NCBI RefSeq assembly: GCF_001592745.1
Contig: NZ_LUKD01000005.1
Location: 405,275-469,274, forward strand
Direction of reading: 5' to 3'
Source of the DNA: Bdellovibrio bacteriovorus
GTDB lineage: Bacteria > Bdellovibrionota > Bdellovibrionia > Bdellovibrionales > Bdellovibrionaceae
Length of the DNA stretch: 64,000 nt
Positions 1 to 7,389 of the stretch are shown here, one piece after another (position 1 is the stretch's first letter; each line of letters begins with the position of its first letter). The position numbers and the translations under genes were made by a program. The notes beneath the pieces were generated by a model. That model ran no database searches. It saw nothing but the letters and a program-made list of their open reading frames with translations, and was not told the origin of the DNA.

Positions 1-1395
1 AGACAGAGTTCTTGTCCACGCATGGCGAACTAAAACACGGAACTTAGGGCGGCGATAAATCGGAAGCTCCATCATGAACAATGAAGGCTCCTGACGAGGG
101 ATGAATTTGCTCACTATGCCTGCGGCCAAAGCTCCTAAGAACATAGATCCGATGTAAAGAGCCGCCAGTGCCAATCCCGCCTTCCATGCCGACTCGCCAT
201 GGAAAAGAAACGCGATACAAAGAGCATAGACCGGCAAGCGCGCCGAGCAGCTCATCAAGGGAATCACGAAATTCGTGATCATGCGATCTTTTGTCGATGG
301 AATGTTACGAGTCGCAATAATCGCTGGGACCGCACAGGCAAAACCAGAAAGAAGTGGCACGAATGAACGACCGCTCATTCCCAAGGCTGAAAACGGACGA
401 TCAATCAAAGTTGCCGCACGCGCCAGATAACCCGTGCTTTCAAGAATTCCAATTCCCAAGAACAAGATAAAGATCTGCGGAACAAACACCATGAAAGCTG
501 CAAAGCTCGTGATCACGCCGTTAGCTAAGAAGTCGGCCCACAAAGTACCCGGCCCGAGCCCAGCCACCCATTCATTGGCAACGCTGAACCAACCATCAAT
601 CATATCCATAAATGGAGTCGCCATCCAATAAACGCTTGAAAACAAGGCACTCATGATAACGATGAATAAAGCAAAACCGAGGAAAGGATGCAGCAGTACC
701 CGATCCAACTTTTCAGTCGTCGCCACGATGCGGTTGAGACGCTCTTGAGCATGATCTGTTTTATGAGATAAAGCCTCTTTGGCAATCTGTTCGCACTGAT
801 TGAGTTTGGTTTCCTGAATCTCGAAAGACCAAGGCACCGGACGGGAAGGTTCTTTCGTCCAATGAAGTTTTTTAGCTTCAGCAACGATCTCTTTAAGACC
901 GCCCGCTAATAAGCCATCAAATTGAAGAACCGGACAGCCCAAAGTTTTTTGCAAATAAGGAATGTCAATTTCAATACCTTCTTTACGAAGAAGATCCGAC
1001 ATCGTGATAACCACCATCAAAGGAAAGCCTGTTTCACGAAGTTGCATCACGAGTTGCAGATGACGAGAGATCTGAGTCCCATCGACAACAACGATGATGC
1101 CATCAATCTTTTTAACTTTCGGATTTTCGTAAATGGATTTTAAGGTCACCCACTCATCCGCACTTTTGGGGTGCAGGCTGTAAGTGCCCGGAGTGTCCAT
1201 GACCATCATATTGGACTCCCCCAGATGAGACGCTAAATGGCCTAAAGAAAACTCCACCGTCGCGCCCGGATAGTTCACAGTTTTAAAACGAGAACCCGTC
1301 AGCCAGTTATAGAGAGTGGTTTTTCCAGAGTTCGGCGCGCCGACCAGCGCGATAGAAAGTTGCTCAACAGCTAGTTCAGTTTCACTCGTGCGCAT
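1..1395 (-). CDS. feoB: Ferrous iron transport protein B (partial, C-terminus beyond window)
   Basis: Inner-membrane Fe(II) transporter with an N-terminal cytosolic G-protein domain. The frame stays open to the left edge, so only the first 465 codons are here. The G1 loop GAPNSGKTT lies at about residues 19-27, and DTPG (G3) follows. After about residue 210 come hydrophobic segments, including the Gate-type stretch with GISGRSFVPLL-like sequence (here GMSGRSFVPLLSGFACAVPA). I chose the ATG at 1395 (MRTSETELAVEQ), which overlaps the 3' end of feoA by 25 bp. An upstream feoA and translational overlap are the usual Feo arrangement. Family and role are established knowledge; the truncation is only due to the window. 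Confidence 0.96.
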   Translation of the reverse strand, partial: MRTSETELAVEQLSIALVGAPNSGKTTLYNWLTGSRFKTVNYPGATVEFSLGHLASHLGESNMMVMDTPGTYSLHPKSADEWVTLKSIYENPKVKKIDGIIVVVDGTQISRHLQLVMQLRETGFPLMVVITMSDLLRKEGIEIDIPYLQKTLGCPVLQFDGLLAGGLKEIVAEAKKLHWTKEPSRPVPWSFEIQETKLNQCEQIAKEALSHKTDHAQERLNRIVATTEKLDRVLLHPFLGFALFIVIMSALFSSVYWMATPFMDMIDGWFSVANEWVAGLGPGTLWADFLANGVITSFAAFMVFVPQIFILFLGIGILESTGYLARAATLIDRPFSALGMSGRSFVPLLSGFACAVPAIIATRNIPSTKDRMITNFVIPLMSCSARLPVYALCIAFLFHGESAWKAGLALAALYIGSMFLGALAAGIVSKFIPRQEPSLFMMELPIYRRPKFRVLVRHAWTRTLS

Positions 1396-1601
1396 GCCGC
1401 TTCCTCATTTCGCAAAGCTAGAAAACTCGTGTTAAAACGGATCAGAAGAGGCCCGCCAAAAGGAGCACGACCTAAAATCGTGATCAACATGCCGACTCTT
1501 AAGCCCATTTCATGTAAACGCTCACGGAACACATTGTCTGCGGCGAATCCGGTGATTTCGACCTTCTGGCCTGGCTTTAATGATTTATCCAGTAAGTTCA
1601 T
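1371..1601 (-). CDS. feoA: FeoA, small SH3-like partner of FeoB
   Basis: A 76-residue cytosolic protein of the FeoA family, needed with FeoB for ferrous iron uptake. The pattern is typical: LKPGQKVEITGF near the start, then LHEMGLRVGM and the PFGGPLLIRF segment. I chose the ATG at 1601 (MNLLDKSL) over the longer reading from 1643 because AAGGGA sits about 8 bases upstream and the length then matches the family. It is the first gene of feoAB; a weak Fur-like palindrome lies about 95 bases upstream. Confidence 0.93.
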   Translation of the reverse strand: MNLLDKSLKPGQKVEITGFAADNVFRERLHEMGLRVGMLITILGRAPFGGPLLIRFNTSFLALRNEEAACARVKLN

Positions 1602-1695
1602 AGAGTTTCCCTTGGGATCAATGAGCCTCTTAGTTAAAAGCATGCCCCCACAAAAGGAAGTTCTTTAACCCCCTGCGGACCAATTGAAAACAAAA

Positions 1696-1710
1696 TGAGA
1701 ACCAACATCA
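1696..1710. promoter_or_regulatory. Candidate Fur box upstream of feoAB
   Basis: The sequence TGAGAACCAACATCA matches the 7-1-7 Fur consensus TGATAATnATTATCA at 10 of 14 informative positions, in the gap between feoA and the divergent gene at 1810. Fur control of feoAB is common; assignment of this site is inference and rests on a weak match. Confidence 0.25.
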
Positions 1711-1750
1711 ATTTCCCCTCGTAAACCGGTATAAATATGAGCCCCACCAT

Positions 1751-1768
1751 GGTCTTGTTTTTAAGACC
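1751..1768. other. Small inverted repeat in the feoA/1810 divergent gap
   Basis: GGTCTT and AAGACC form 6-bp arms around GTTTTT. Related AGACCAA words recur about 20 bases on, just before the gene at 1810. It could be an operator or a leader hairpin for that gene. There is no proper T-tract, so a terminator is less likely. Confidence 0.25.
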
Positions 1769-1809
1769 AAAGGTTAAGTTTCACAGACCAAGACCGATCT
1801 GAAGTCTAT

Positions 1810-2865
1810 ATGGATTTTAGTATTAAGACTTCTTTGAGTATGAGCGCCGCGATCCTGACTTTGAGCCTCTCTGCACAAGCTTCGGAAGTGGTCTATCTTC
1901 CGGCTTACTGTGCTCCCGAACACTTAACTGTCTTTGTAAATAACAAGTCTGCTGAGCCAGAGCGCATCTGGACTCAAACGCGCTTTGATCAGGAAATCCA
2001 AGAGCTTCACTATGATGTTGAAGCAAAATCTCAGATTAAAATTCGTGGAACTGAATTTCTGCCCACAAGGATGGCCGCCTCCTTCAAGTACTTCTCGAAG
2101 AGTCTACAAGTCAGTGTTGCCTGCGAAGAAAGTGCAAGTACTCCTTTAACTTCGAATGTAGGCCCTTCGGCTTCTCATTACCTGCCAGCCAACACGAAAT
2201 CCGTGAAGATGCATTTGTTAAACCTTTTCTTAAAGTCGAACTCTGTTCAATTGAGAGCCTTTAACAAACTAGGATCTTTGATCGCAGAAAAGTCGATTTC
2301 ACTTCAGAGCTATTATGATACGGAAAGCTTTAAATGGAGTTTTCAACAAAATGTCGCGCGCATTGAAGTGCAAGGCTTAGAGCGCGTTCATTCACTGTTG
2401 TTCTTTGATGCCAATGGCGTGGAAAAGCCAAGTCCAGCCGTGACTTTGGAACCTGCCCACCTGGACCCTTCAACGAAGAAAACTTACTTCTTAGTTTCAA
2501 CGAAAGATGCGCAGGCCGACGAAGCTTTTGTTGTCGGTTTTGAAGATGAGGCTCAGATCAAAACAGCTCGAGAGCAGATTCAAAATCCTGCCTTAGAAAA
2601 GATTTTGGTGGCCGGCATCGAGTTGGGATCGGGTGGCTTTAATCGTGCCTTTTACAATAAGAACAAAGCGCCCTACTCATGGTCTGTGAACCGTGTCGAT
2701 GCTTTTGCCGACTTTGCCCACATCGACTGCGACGGCAGTCCCGATCTTACCGAGGAAAGACTGATGCTAAAATTAAACGAAGGCGGTCGCATCTGTTTCT
2801 GGCGCTACCGCATCGTACGTGAACTTACTCTGGATGAAGTTCGCCGCGGGAAACTTAAGCCTTAG
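1810..2865 (+). CDS. Exported protein with a C-terminal BP74-like domain
   Basis: A 351-residue protein with a signal peptide (cut probably after the SAQA at about residue 24). The middle is not recognised. The last 110 residues (about 235-351) run AFVVGFEDEAQIKTAREQI, a GSGGFNRAFYNKNKAPYSW stretch, a DFAHIDCDGSP segment and GGRICFWRYRIVRE. That order and spacing resemble the domain named after the Dictyostelium protein BP74, which is found in secreted bacterial proteins and whose role is unsettled. Its stop codon overlaps the convergent gene at 2855 by 11 bp. The domain assignment is from pattern memory; no function is claimed. Confidence 0.6.
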   Translation: MDFSIKTSLSMSAAILTLSLSAQASEVVYLPAYCAPEHLTVFVNNKSAEPERIWTQTRFDQEIQELHYDVEAKSQIKIRGTEFLPTRMAASFKYFSKSLQVSVACEESASTPLTSNVGPSASHYLPANTKSVKMHLLNLFLKSNSVQLRAFNKLGSLIAEKSISLQSYYDTESFKWSFQQNVARIEVQGLERVHSLLFFDANGVEKPSPAVTLEPAHLDPSTKKTYFLVSTKDAQADEAFVVGFEDEAQIKTAREQIQNPALEKILVAGIELGSGGFNRAFYNKNKAPYSWSVNRVDAFADFAHIDCDGSPDLTEERLMLKLNEGGRICFWRYRIVRELTLDEVRRGKLKP

Positions 2866-3349
2866 AGGGAACGACGGTGGAAGCCCCCTGCCCTTGGGTT
2901 TCTGCGACGTAGACTCGCACTTGTCTGACCCCATATTGTTCAAATTCTTTATAGAATTCTTCAGCCAACAATCTTGAAAGTTGTTCCACACTGGTGTTTG
3001 TCACCGGCAATAGCAAAACCTCACTGAGCGGAAAAACATAAAAACGGTCACGAAACGTAACCTCTAAGCCTTTGGCGGTTTCTTTAAACTTCATGTCGGG
3101 ATGCTGCTTTGGCAAAAGAACAATCTCGTCCCATTGATCCAGGCGCGCCTTGATGAATTTCTTAAAAACGTTAAAGTCCATAAAGTAACCATCCGCATGA
3201 AGATCTGACTCTACCGGAGTCTTAATGTCCACACGCACCTGATAGTTGTGTCCATGCAGACGCTCGGCATGGGTTTCATCAAAGATCAGGAAGTGAGCCG
3301 CGGAAAATTTGAAATTCTGCTTAGCCAAATGCAATGTGGTCGTGGACAT
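2855..3349 (-). CDS. 6-pyruvoyl-tetrahydropterin synthase-like protein lacking the catalytic Cys
   Basis: A 164-residue member of the PTPS/QueD fold. The zinc triad is intact: His19 in FSAAHF and His32/His34 in LHGHNY. The position four residues before HGH, which is the catalytic Cys in QueD and PTPS, is Ala28, followed by Glu29. Some family branches replace the Cys with Glu and act in folate synthesis, so the reaction cannot be assigned. I chose the ATG at 3349 because GAGGTG lies 5 bases upstream; a GTG at 3355 is in frame. It is divergent from queD, with about 20 bp between the starts, so the two paralogues probably share a promoter region. Confidence 0.8.
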   Translation of the reverse strand: MSTTTLHLAKQNFKFSAAHFLIFDETHAERLHGHNYQVRVDIKTPVESDLHADGYFMDFNVFKKFIKARLDQWDEIVLLPKQHPDMKFKETAKGLEVTFRDRFYVFPLSEVLLLPVTNTSVEQLSRLLAEEFYKEFEQYGVRQVRVYVAETQGQGASTVVPSKA

Positions 3350-3369
3350 AGTCACCTCAAAGTGCTTAT

Positions 3370-3738
3370 ATGAATAACATGAAATTCGAACTGAAGCAGC
3401 ATTTTCAAATTGAATCAGCCCGTTTCTTGCCGCACTTACCGAAAGAGCACCCTTGTTCTCGTATGCATGGGCATAGCTTTAAGATCATCCTGACTTTAGT
3501 GGGAAATCTAGATCCCAAAATTGGTTGGGTGATTGACTATAATGACATTCAAGCCAAGATGAAGCCGCTATTAGAAAAAATCGATCACCGCGTTTTAAAC
3601 GAAGTTGATGGCTTGGAAAATCCCACGTCAGAACTTTTGGCAAAATGGGTTTATGACCGCGCACTCCCCGCCCTGCCGATGTTAACGCGTGTTTCTATTC
3701 TAGAGACTCCGTTCACGGAGTGTTCTTATCCCGCTTAA
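3370..3738 (+). CDS. queD: QueD, 6-carboxy-5,6,7,8-tetrahydropterin synthase
   Basis: Queuosine-pathway enzyme that makes 6-carboxytetrahydropterin from dihydroneopterin triphosphate. The 122-residue length and whole-length pattern match E. coli QueD: catalytic Cys29 in HPCSRMHGH, His33/His35, GWVIDYNDI, LENPTSELLAKWV, and Glu in SILETPFTEC. One oddity: the first zinc His (EAAH in E. coli) is Arg18 here (ESARFLP). No clear Shine-Dalgarno site is seen; the ATG at 3379 is an alternative start. queG, a later step of the same pathway, lies 39 kb away in this window. Confidence 0.85.
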   Translation: MNNMKFELKQHFQIESARFLPHLPKEHPCSRMHGHSFKIILTLVGNLDPKIGWVIDYNDIQAKMKPLLEKIDHRVLNEVDGLENPTSELLAKWVYDRALPALPMLTRVSILETPFTECSYPA

Positions 3739-3811
3739 AAGCCTGCAACCTGCGCCTGATCTTTAACAGAACGACTGGCGCCTCCGACTGCCCTCATAAA
3801 TACTCGGGCTC

Positions 3812-4837
3812 ATGCGGGGATTTTTAAAGAGTTTTTGTGCCATCATAACTTTGCTTCTGGCAGTTCCCTCTTTGGGGAATGAGCTGGAGCTGATTTTTTA
3901 CCGCGCCCCTGCTCCCCTGAATTGGTCGACGCCAGGTAATTTAGTAAGAAGCACCTTTAAGAATTTAAAATTTAAAATCGGTGATCGGCCTTATCCCCAC
4001 AGCATCTCTCACGTCAATGTGCGGTTGCAATGCGGGAAGAAAACTTCGCTCTATCGAGGCATGACCTCCAAGAAATCTAATTTTTCTTATGCCTGGGATT
4101 TTGTCATTGAGGGCAAGGCGTTAGACACTTTTTTAATCAACGTCAAAGGTCGGTTCTACACAGAAAAAGAAATACGTACCTGGCTTCCGACTTTAAAAGC
4201 TCAAGGTTATGTTCGAAGCCTTAAAGTTCTTTTGAATGAATCTCAGTGCTCTCGCGCAGAACGATATCTTTCGCTGTATGAGAACTTGGGGTTACAAAAT
4301 ATTTACGGTGGATTGCGATCTTTACCCTTACAGGGAGAAGGCGCCGGCTGTGCGGCCTTTGCGGTGAGCTTCTTGCAGATTTTAGATCTGTTCCCGTCTG
4401 AACTTGATGAGTATTGGAAAAGAAGACTTTACGTTCCCTTGGAAATTCTTTCGACTCAAGAAAGAAGTGCGCGCATCGGTGCTATCGGCTATATGCGTGG
4501 TAAAGACCGCTGGTGGGCCCAGCCCTCAGAAAAGCACATCATTTTAGATTTCTGGGATCCGGAAAGAATGTTTCAATGGCAGGCCCAAATGCTTTCACAA
4601 AAAGCGAAATTGCCCGTTTATATGTCTTGGGAACAAGATCCGGGAAATGTTTTTGAAAGACTTGTCTGGGATGCCCGCAGTTACCCAACTCCGATGACTT
4701 ACTTTTTTCAGTTTCGTCGGGGGATTTTAGAAAAAACCGTGAACTATCACATTAAAAATCGCGAAAGGCTTTTAACTCAGGAAGAGGTTTTAGATCGCTC
4801 TTCCCAAGTCTGTCGTAACTTTAGTGTCTGTCGTTAG
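3812..4837 (+). CDS. Exported protein of unknown function
   Basis: A 341-residue protein with a clear signal peptide (about residues 1-22, ending SLGN). I do not recognise the family. It contains GAGCAAFAVSFL (about 175-186) and KHIILDFWDPERM (about 240). A Cys and a downstream His near Asp would fit a papain-like cysteine hydrolase, but the spacing is not diagnostic. Four further Cys could form disulfides in the periplasm. The start ATG (MRGFLKSF) gives the signal peptide directly. It converges on psd, with a 4-bp overlap of stop codons. Confidence 0.6.
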   Translation: MRGFLKSFCAIITLLLAVPSLGNELELIFYRAPAPLNWSTPGNLVRSTFKNLKFKIGDRPYPHSISHVNVRLQCGKKTSLYRGMTSKKSNFSYAWDFVIEGKALDTFLINVKGRFYTEKEIRTWLPTLKAQGYVRSLKVLLNESQCSRAERYLSLYENLGLQNIYGGLRSLPLQGEGAGCAAFAVSFLQILDLFPSELDEYWKRRLYVPLEILSTQERSARIGAIGYMRGKDRWWAQPSEKHIILDFWDPERMFQWQAQMLSQKAKLPVYMSWEQDPGNVFERLVWDARSYPTPMTYFFQFRRGILEKTVNYHIKNRERLLTQEEVLDRSSQVCRNFSVCR

Positions 4838-5661
4838 ACGATCAAAGGGGCATTGACCTTAACAGCAGGTCCCGTATCCAGATGTTTTTCAAACTTCTGA
4901 CGGAAGTTCGGTGGATATAACATCACCACAGTAGAGCCCATGCGGAACATACCTAATTCAGATCCTTTGTGAACCGGGATCTCTGGGCTGTAGTTTTTGT
5001 GTGTGAAAATATGCGGGCCCTTTTGGTTGCCACGCACTTTATCATCAAAACTCAAGACGATGTGCCCTACATTCGTGGCACCAACGAAGACCACGCCGAC
5101 AGGACCCATATCTGTTTCAATCTCAACAAGCACGCGCTCGTTCACCGAGAAAAGATTCGGAATATTTGTCGTGCTCCACTCGTTCACCGGCCATAATTCA
5201 CCGGGCATGTAACGAACGTTCGTGATCACTCCATCCACCGGTGAATGCACACGATGGTAGTCCGTCGGGCAAAGATAGTATGTCAGGAAAAAGCCCCCGG
5301 CCCACTTTTTCTGGCACTCGGGATCTTGGGTGAACTCATCCAATTTATAAGAAAGACCTTTTGCCTGAATCAGGGTGCCACCATCAATCGGATAAGCTTG
5401 CGTGATACGGCTGTCTGCTGGATGAACAGCCCAAGACGAGCCGACGGGGCGCAGGCTTGGTTTTAAGCGGCGAACAAAGAAGTCCCCGATGGATTTGTAA
5501 GAGGTGTAAGGCATCTCCGCCTCTTCCAAATTAATGTTATAAAAACGGGCAAAGGTTCTGATACTCAGGTGCATAAGCCACTCAGGGCCTTCCCAGTGCA
5601 TAAGATGACCGACCCAGCGGCTTAAAACTCGTTTTGGCAGAACTCTGGTAATTGCAGACAT
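4834..5661 (-). CDS. psd: Phosphatidylserine decarboxylase proenzyme
   Basis: Converts phosphatidylserine to phosphatidylethanolamine at the inner membrane. At 275 residues it has the usual length for a type I bacterial Psd. Family features are visible: FFVRRLKP, the HPAD and DYHRVHSPVDG segments with conserved Asp/His, and VGATNVGHI. The self-cleavage site is FRMGSTVVML, where Gly242-Ser243 should split so that Ser243 becomes the pyruvoyl group. The residue before GST is Met rather than the usual Leu or Gly. It is a single gene between convergent and divergent neighbours. Confidence 0.93.
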   Translation of the reverse strand: MSAITRVLPKRVLSRWVGHLMHWEGPEWLMHLSIRTFARFYNINLEEAEMPYTSYKSIGDFFVRRLKPSLRPVGSSWAVHPADSRITQAYPIDGGTLIQAKGLSYKLDEFTQDPECQKKWAGGFFLTYYLCPTDYHRVHSPVDGVITNVRYMPGELWPVNEWSTTNIPNLFSVNERVLVEIETDMGPVGVVFVGATNVGHIVLSFDDKVRGNQKGPHIFTHKNYSPEIPVHKGSELGMFRMGSTVVMLYPPNFRQKFEKHLDTGPAVKVNAPLIV

Positions 5662-5766
5662 AAAATATTTATATCTGACTCACAGCCATTTGTCACCTGA
5701 AGAGCTATCAGCTAGGATGCTTGAAACCTTTTTGATGCTTAACAGGCATCCCAGGAGCCAAGAACC

Positions 5767-7311
5767 GTGTCTAAGATATTTCAGAATATCGAAATTCCTA
5801 TTGATGCTGATTTAGATGAAAAGTTGCAATGGTTGATGCCCGACCACGGTCCTTACCGTATTCTTCGCCAAAGCGTTGATGCGAGACGCTCTCACTCCCC
5901 GCATTTTGTTTATTCAATTGAGGTTGCGGAAAAAGGTGAAACTCTTCAGATTCCTCAATTCGAATTAGAGAAAATCTCTCACGCCAAAGAAAAACCATTG
6001 ATTGTCGGTACAGGTCCAGCAGGTCTTTTTGCTGCCTTACGTTTTGTCGAAAGAGGCGTTCCTTGCGTGCTTTTTGAGCGCGGTTCTGACAGCGGCGAGC
6101 GCATCAAGGGTATTAATCAGTACTGGCGTTACGGAAAGCTCGATCCGCGCAACAACGTGTGCTTTGGTGAAGGCGGCGCGGGTCTTTATTCGGATGGTAA
6201 ACTGATCACGCGTATTAAATCTCCGCACATTCCTTATGTGATGAATCGTTTGGTGAAATTTGGAGCTCCGGAAGAAATTCAATGGCTTTCAAATCCTCAC
6301 GTGGGTTCGGATCGCATTCGTCGTGTGATTCCCAAAATGCGTGAATTCTTGAAAGCCAGTGGCTGCGAAATTCATTTCAACACCCAAGTGACAGAAATCC
6401 TTCTTGAGGGTTCGCAAGTCGTGGGTGTGCGCACTGAGCATGGGACTGAATTTAAGTCTCCGCACGTTGTTTTAGCTACGGGTCACTCTGCCGAAGACAT
6501 GATCAATCATTTGCGTGATATTGGTGTGCACTTGGACGGAAAGTCTTTTGCGATGGGCCTTCGCGTGGAGCATTCTCAAGCTTCTATTAACAAGATCCAG
6601 TATCGTCAGTTTTCAGAGCATCCTAAATTAGGAGCGGCAAATTATAAACTGGCTCACCACAATGATAAAACAGGCATCGGTGTTTATTCTTTCTGCATGT
6701 GTCCGGGTGGCTATGTGCTTTCTTCAGGAACGGAAGCCGACGGTATCGTTTGCAACGGGATGAGTAACTATAATCGCAACTCGCCGTTTGCGAACGCGGC
6801 GATCGTCGTCAGTATTGATCATGAAAAGAATTTCGGCAAAGACGTCTTTGGCGGCATGAAGATGCGTCGCGATTTAGAGACACGCGCGTATCAATCAGTG
6901 CTAGATGCTGGGGGCAGTCGCGAGTTGCCAGCGCAGAATCTTTTAGACTTCTTGTATGGAACAAATTCTAAAACAGGGCCTCGTGCTTTGCGTGCGGGTT
7001 CTTCTCCTTCAGGTGCTATCAATATTCGTCTGGACGAGCTACTTCCTAAAAACATGCGTGATCGTTTGCGCGAAGGTTTTGAAAAATTCCAAGGCAGCAT
7101 GAAAGGGTTCTTAACTGAAGATGCGCAAGTGTACGGCATTGAATCGCGTACGAGCTGCCCTGTTCGTGTGACCCGCGATAACGACAGCTTAGAAAGTATA
7201 TCGCACAAAGGTTTGTATCCTGCCGGTGAAGGTGCGGGCTACGCGGGCGGAATCACTTCGGCCGCATGTGATGGTATACGCATCGCAGAAAAAATTATTG
7301 AACAACTTTAG
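5767..7311 (+). CDS. Large FAD-dependent oxidoreductase (COG2509 type)
   Basis: A 514-residue cytosolic flavoprotein. The dinucleotide-binding loop is VGTGPAGLFAALRF near residue 80, after an N-terminal region of about 70 residues, with ERG and RIKGINQYWRYG after it. GEGGAGLYSDGKL and the C-terminal GLYPAGEGAGYAGGI are typical of this broadly conserved, poorly characterised family. Substrate unknown. The start is GTG at 5767, with AGGAG about 9 bases upstream. Confidence 0.85.
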   Translation: MSKIFQNIEIPIDADLDEKLQWLMPDHGPYRILRQSVDARRSHSPHFVYSIEVAEKGETLQIPQFELEKISHAKEKPLIVGTGPAGLFAALRFVERGVPCVLFERGSDSGERIKGINQYWRYGKLDPRNNVCFGEGGAGLYSDGKLITRIKSPHIPYVMNRLVKFGAPEEIQWLSNPHVGSDRIRRVIPKMREFLKASGCEIHFNTQVTEILLEGSQVVGVRTEHGTEFKSPHVVLATGHSAEDMINHLRDIGVHLDGKSFAMGLRVEHSQASINKIQYRQFSEHPKLGAANYKLAHHNDKTGIGVYSFCMCPGGYVLSSGTEADGIVCNGMSNYNRNSPFANAAIVVSIDHEKNFGKDVFGGMKMRRDLETRAYQSVLDAGGSRELPAQNLLDFLYGTNSKTGPRALRAGSSPSGAINIRLDELLPKNMRDRLREGFEKFQGSMKGFLTEDAQVYGIESRTSCPVRVTRDNDSLESISHKGLYPAGEGAGYAGGITSAACDGIRIAEKIIEQL

Positions 7312-7389
7312 GTGGTCTCATTTTCCCACCGACAATTTTTGGCCTAGACCTTGCAATTTCTCCCCGATGTATCTTTTGGAGGAGAAAAC

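Noticed and set aside
3812..4837. Assignment as a cysteine protease
   Set aside because: A Cys in GAGCAAFA and a His near Asp are seen but the spacing and flanks match no family I know, so it stays unknown.
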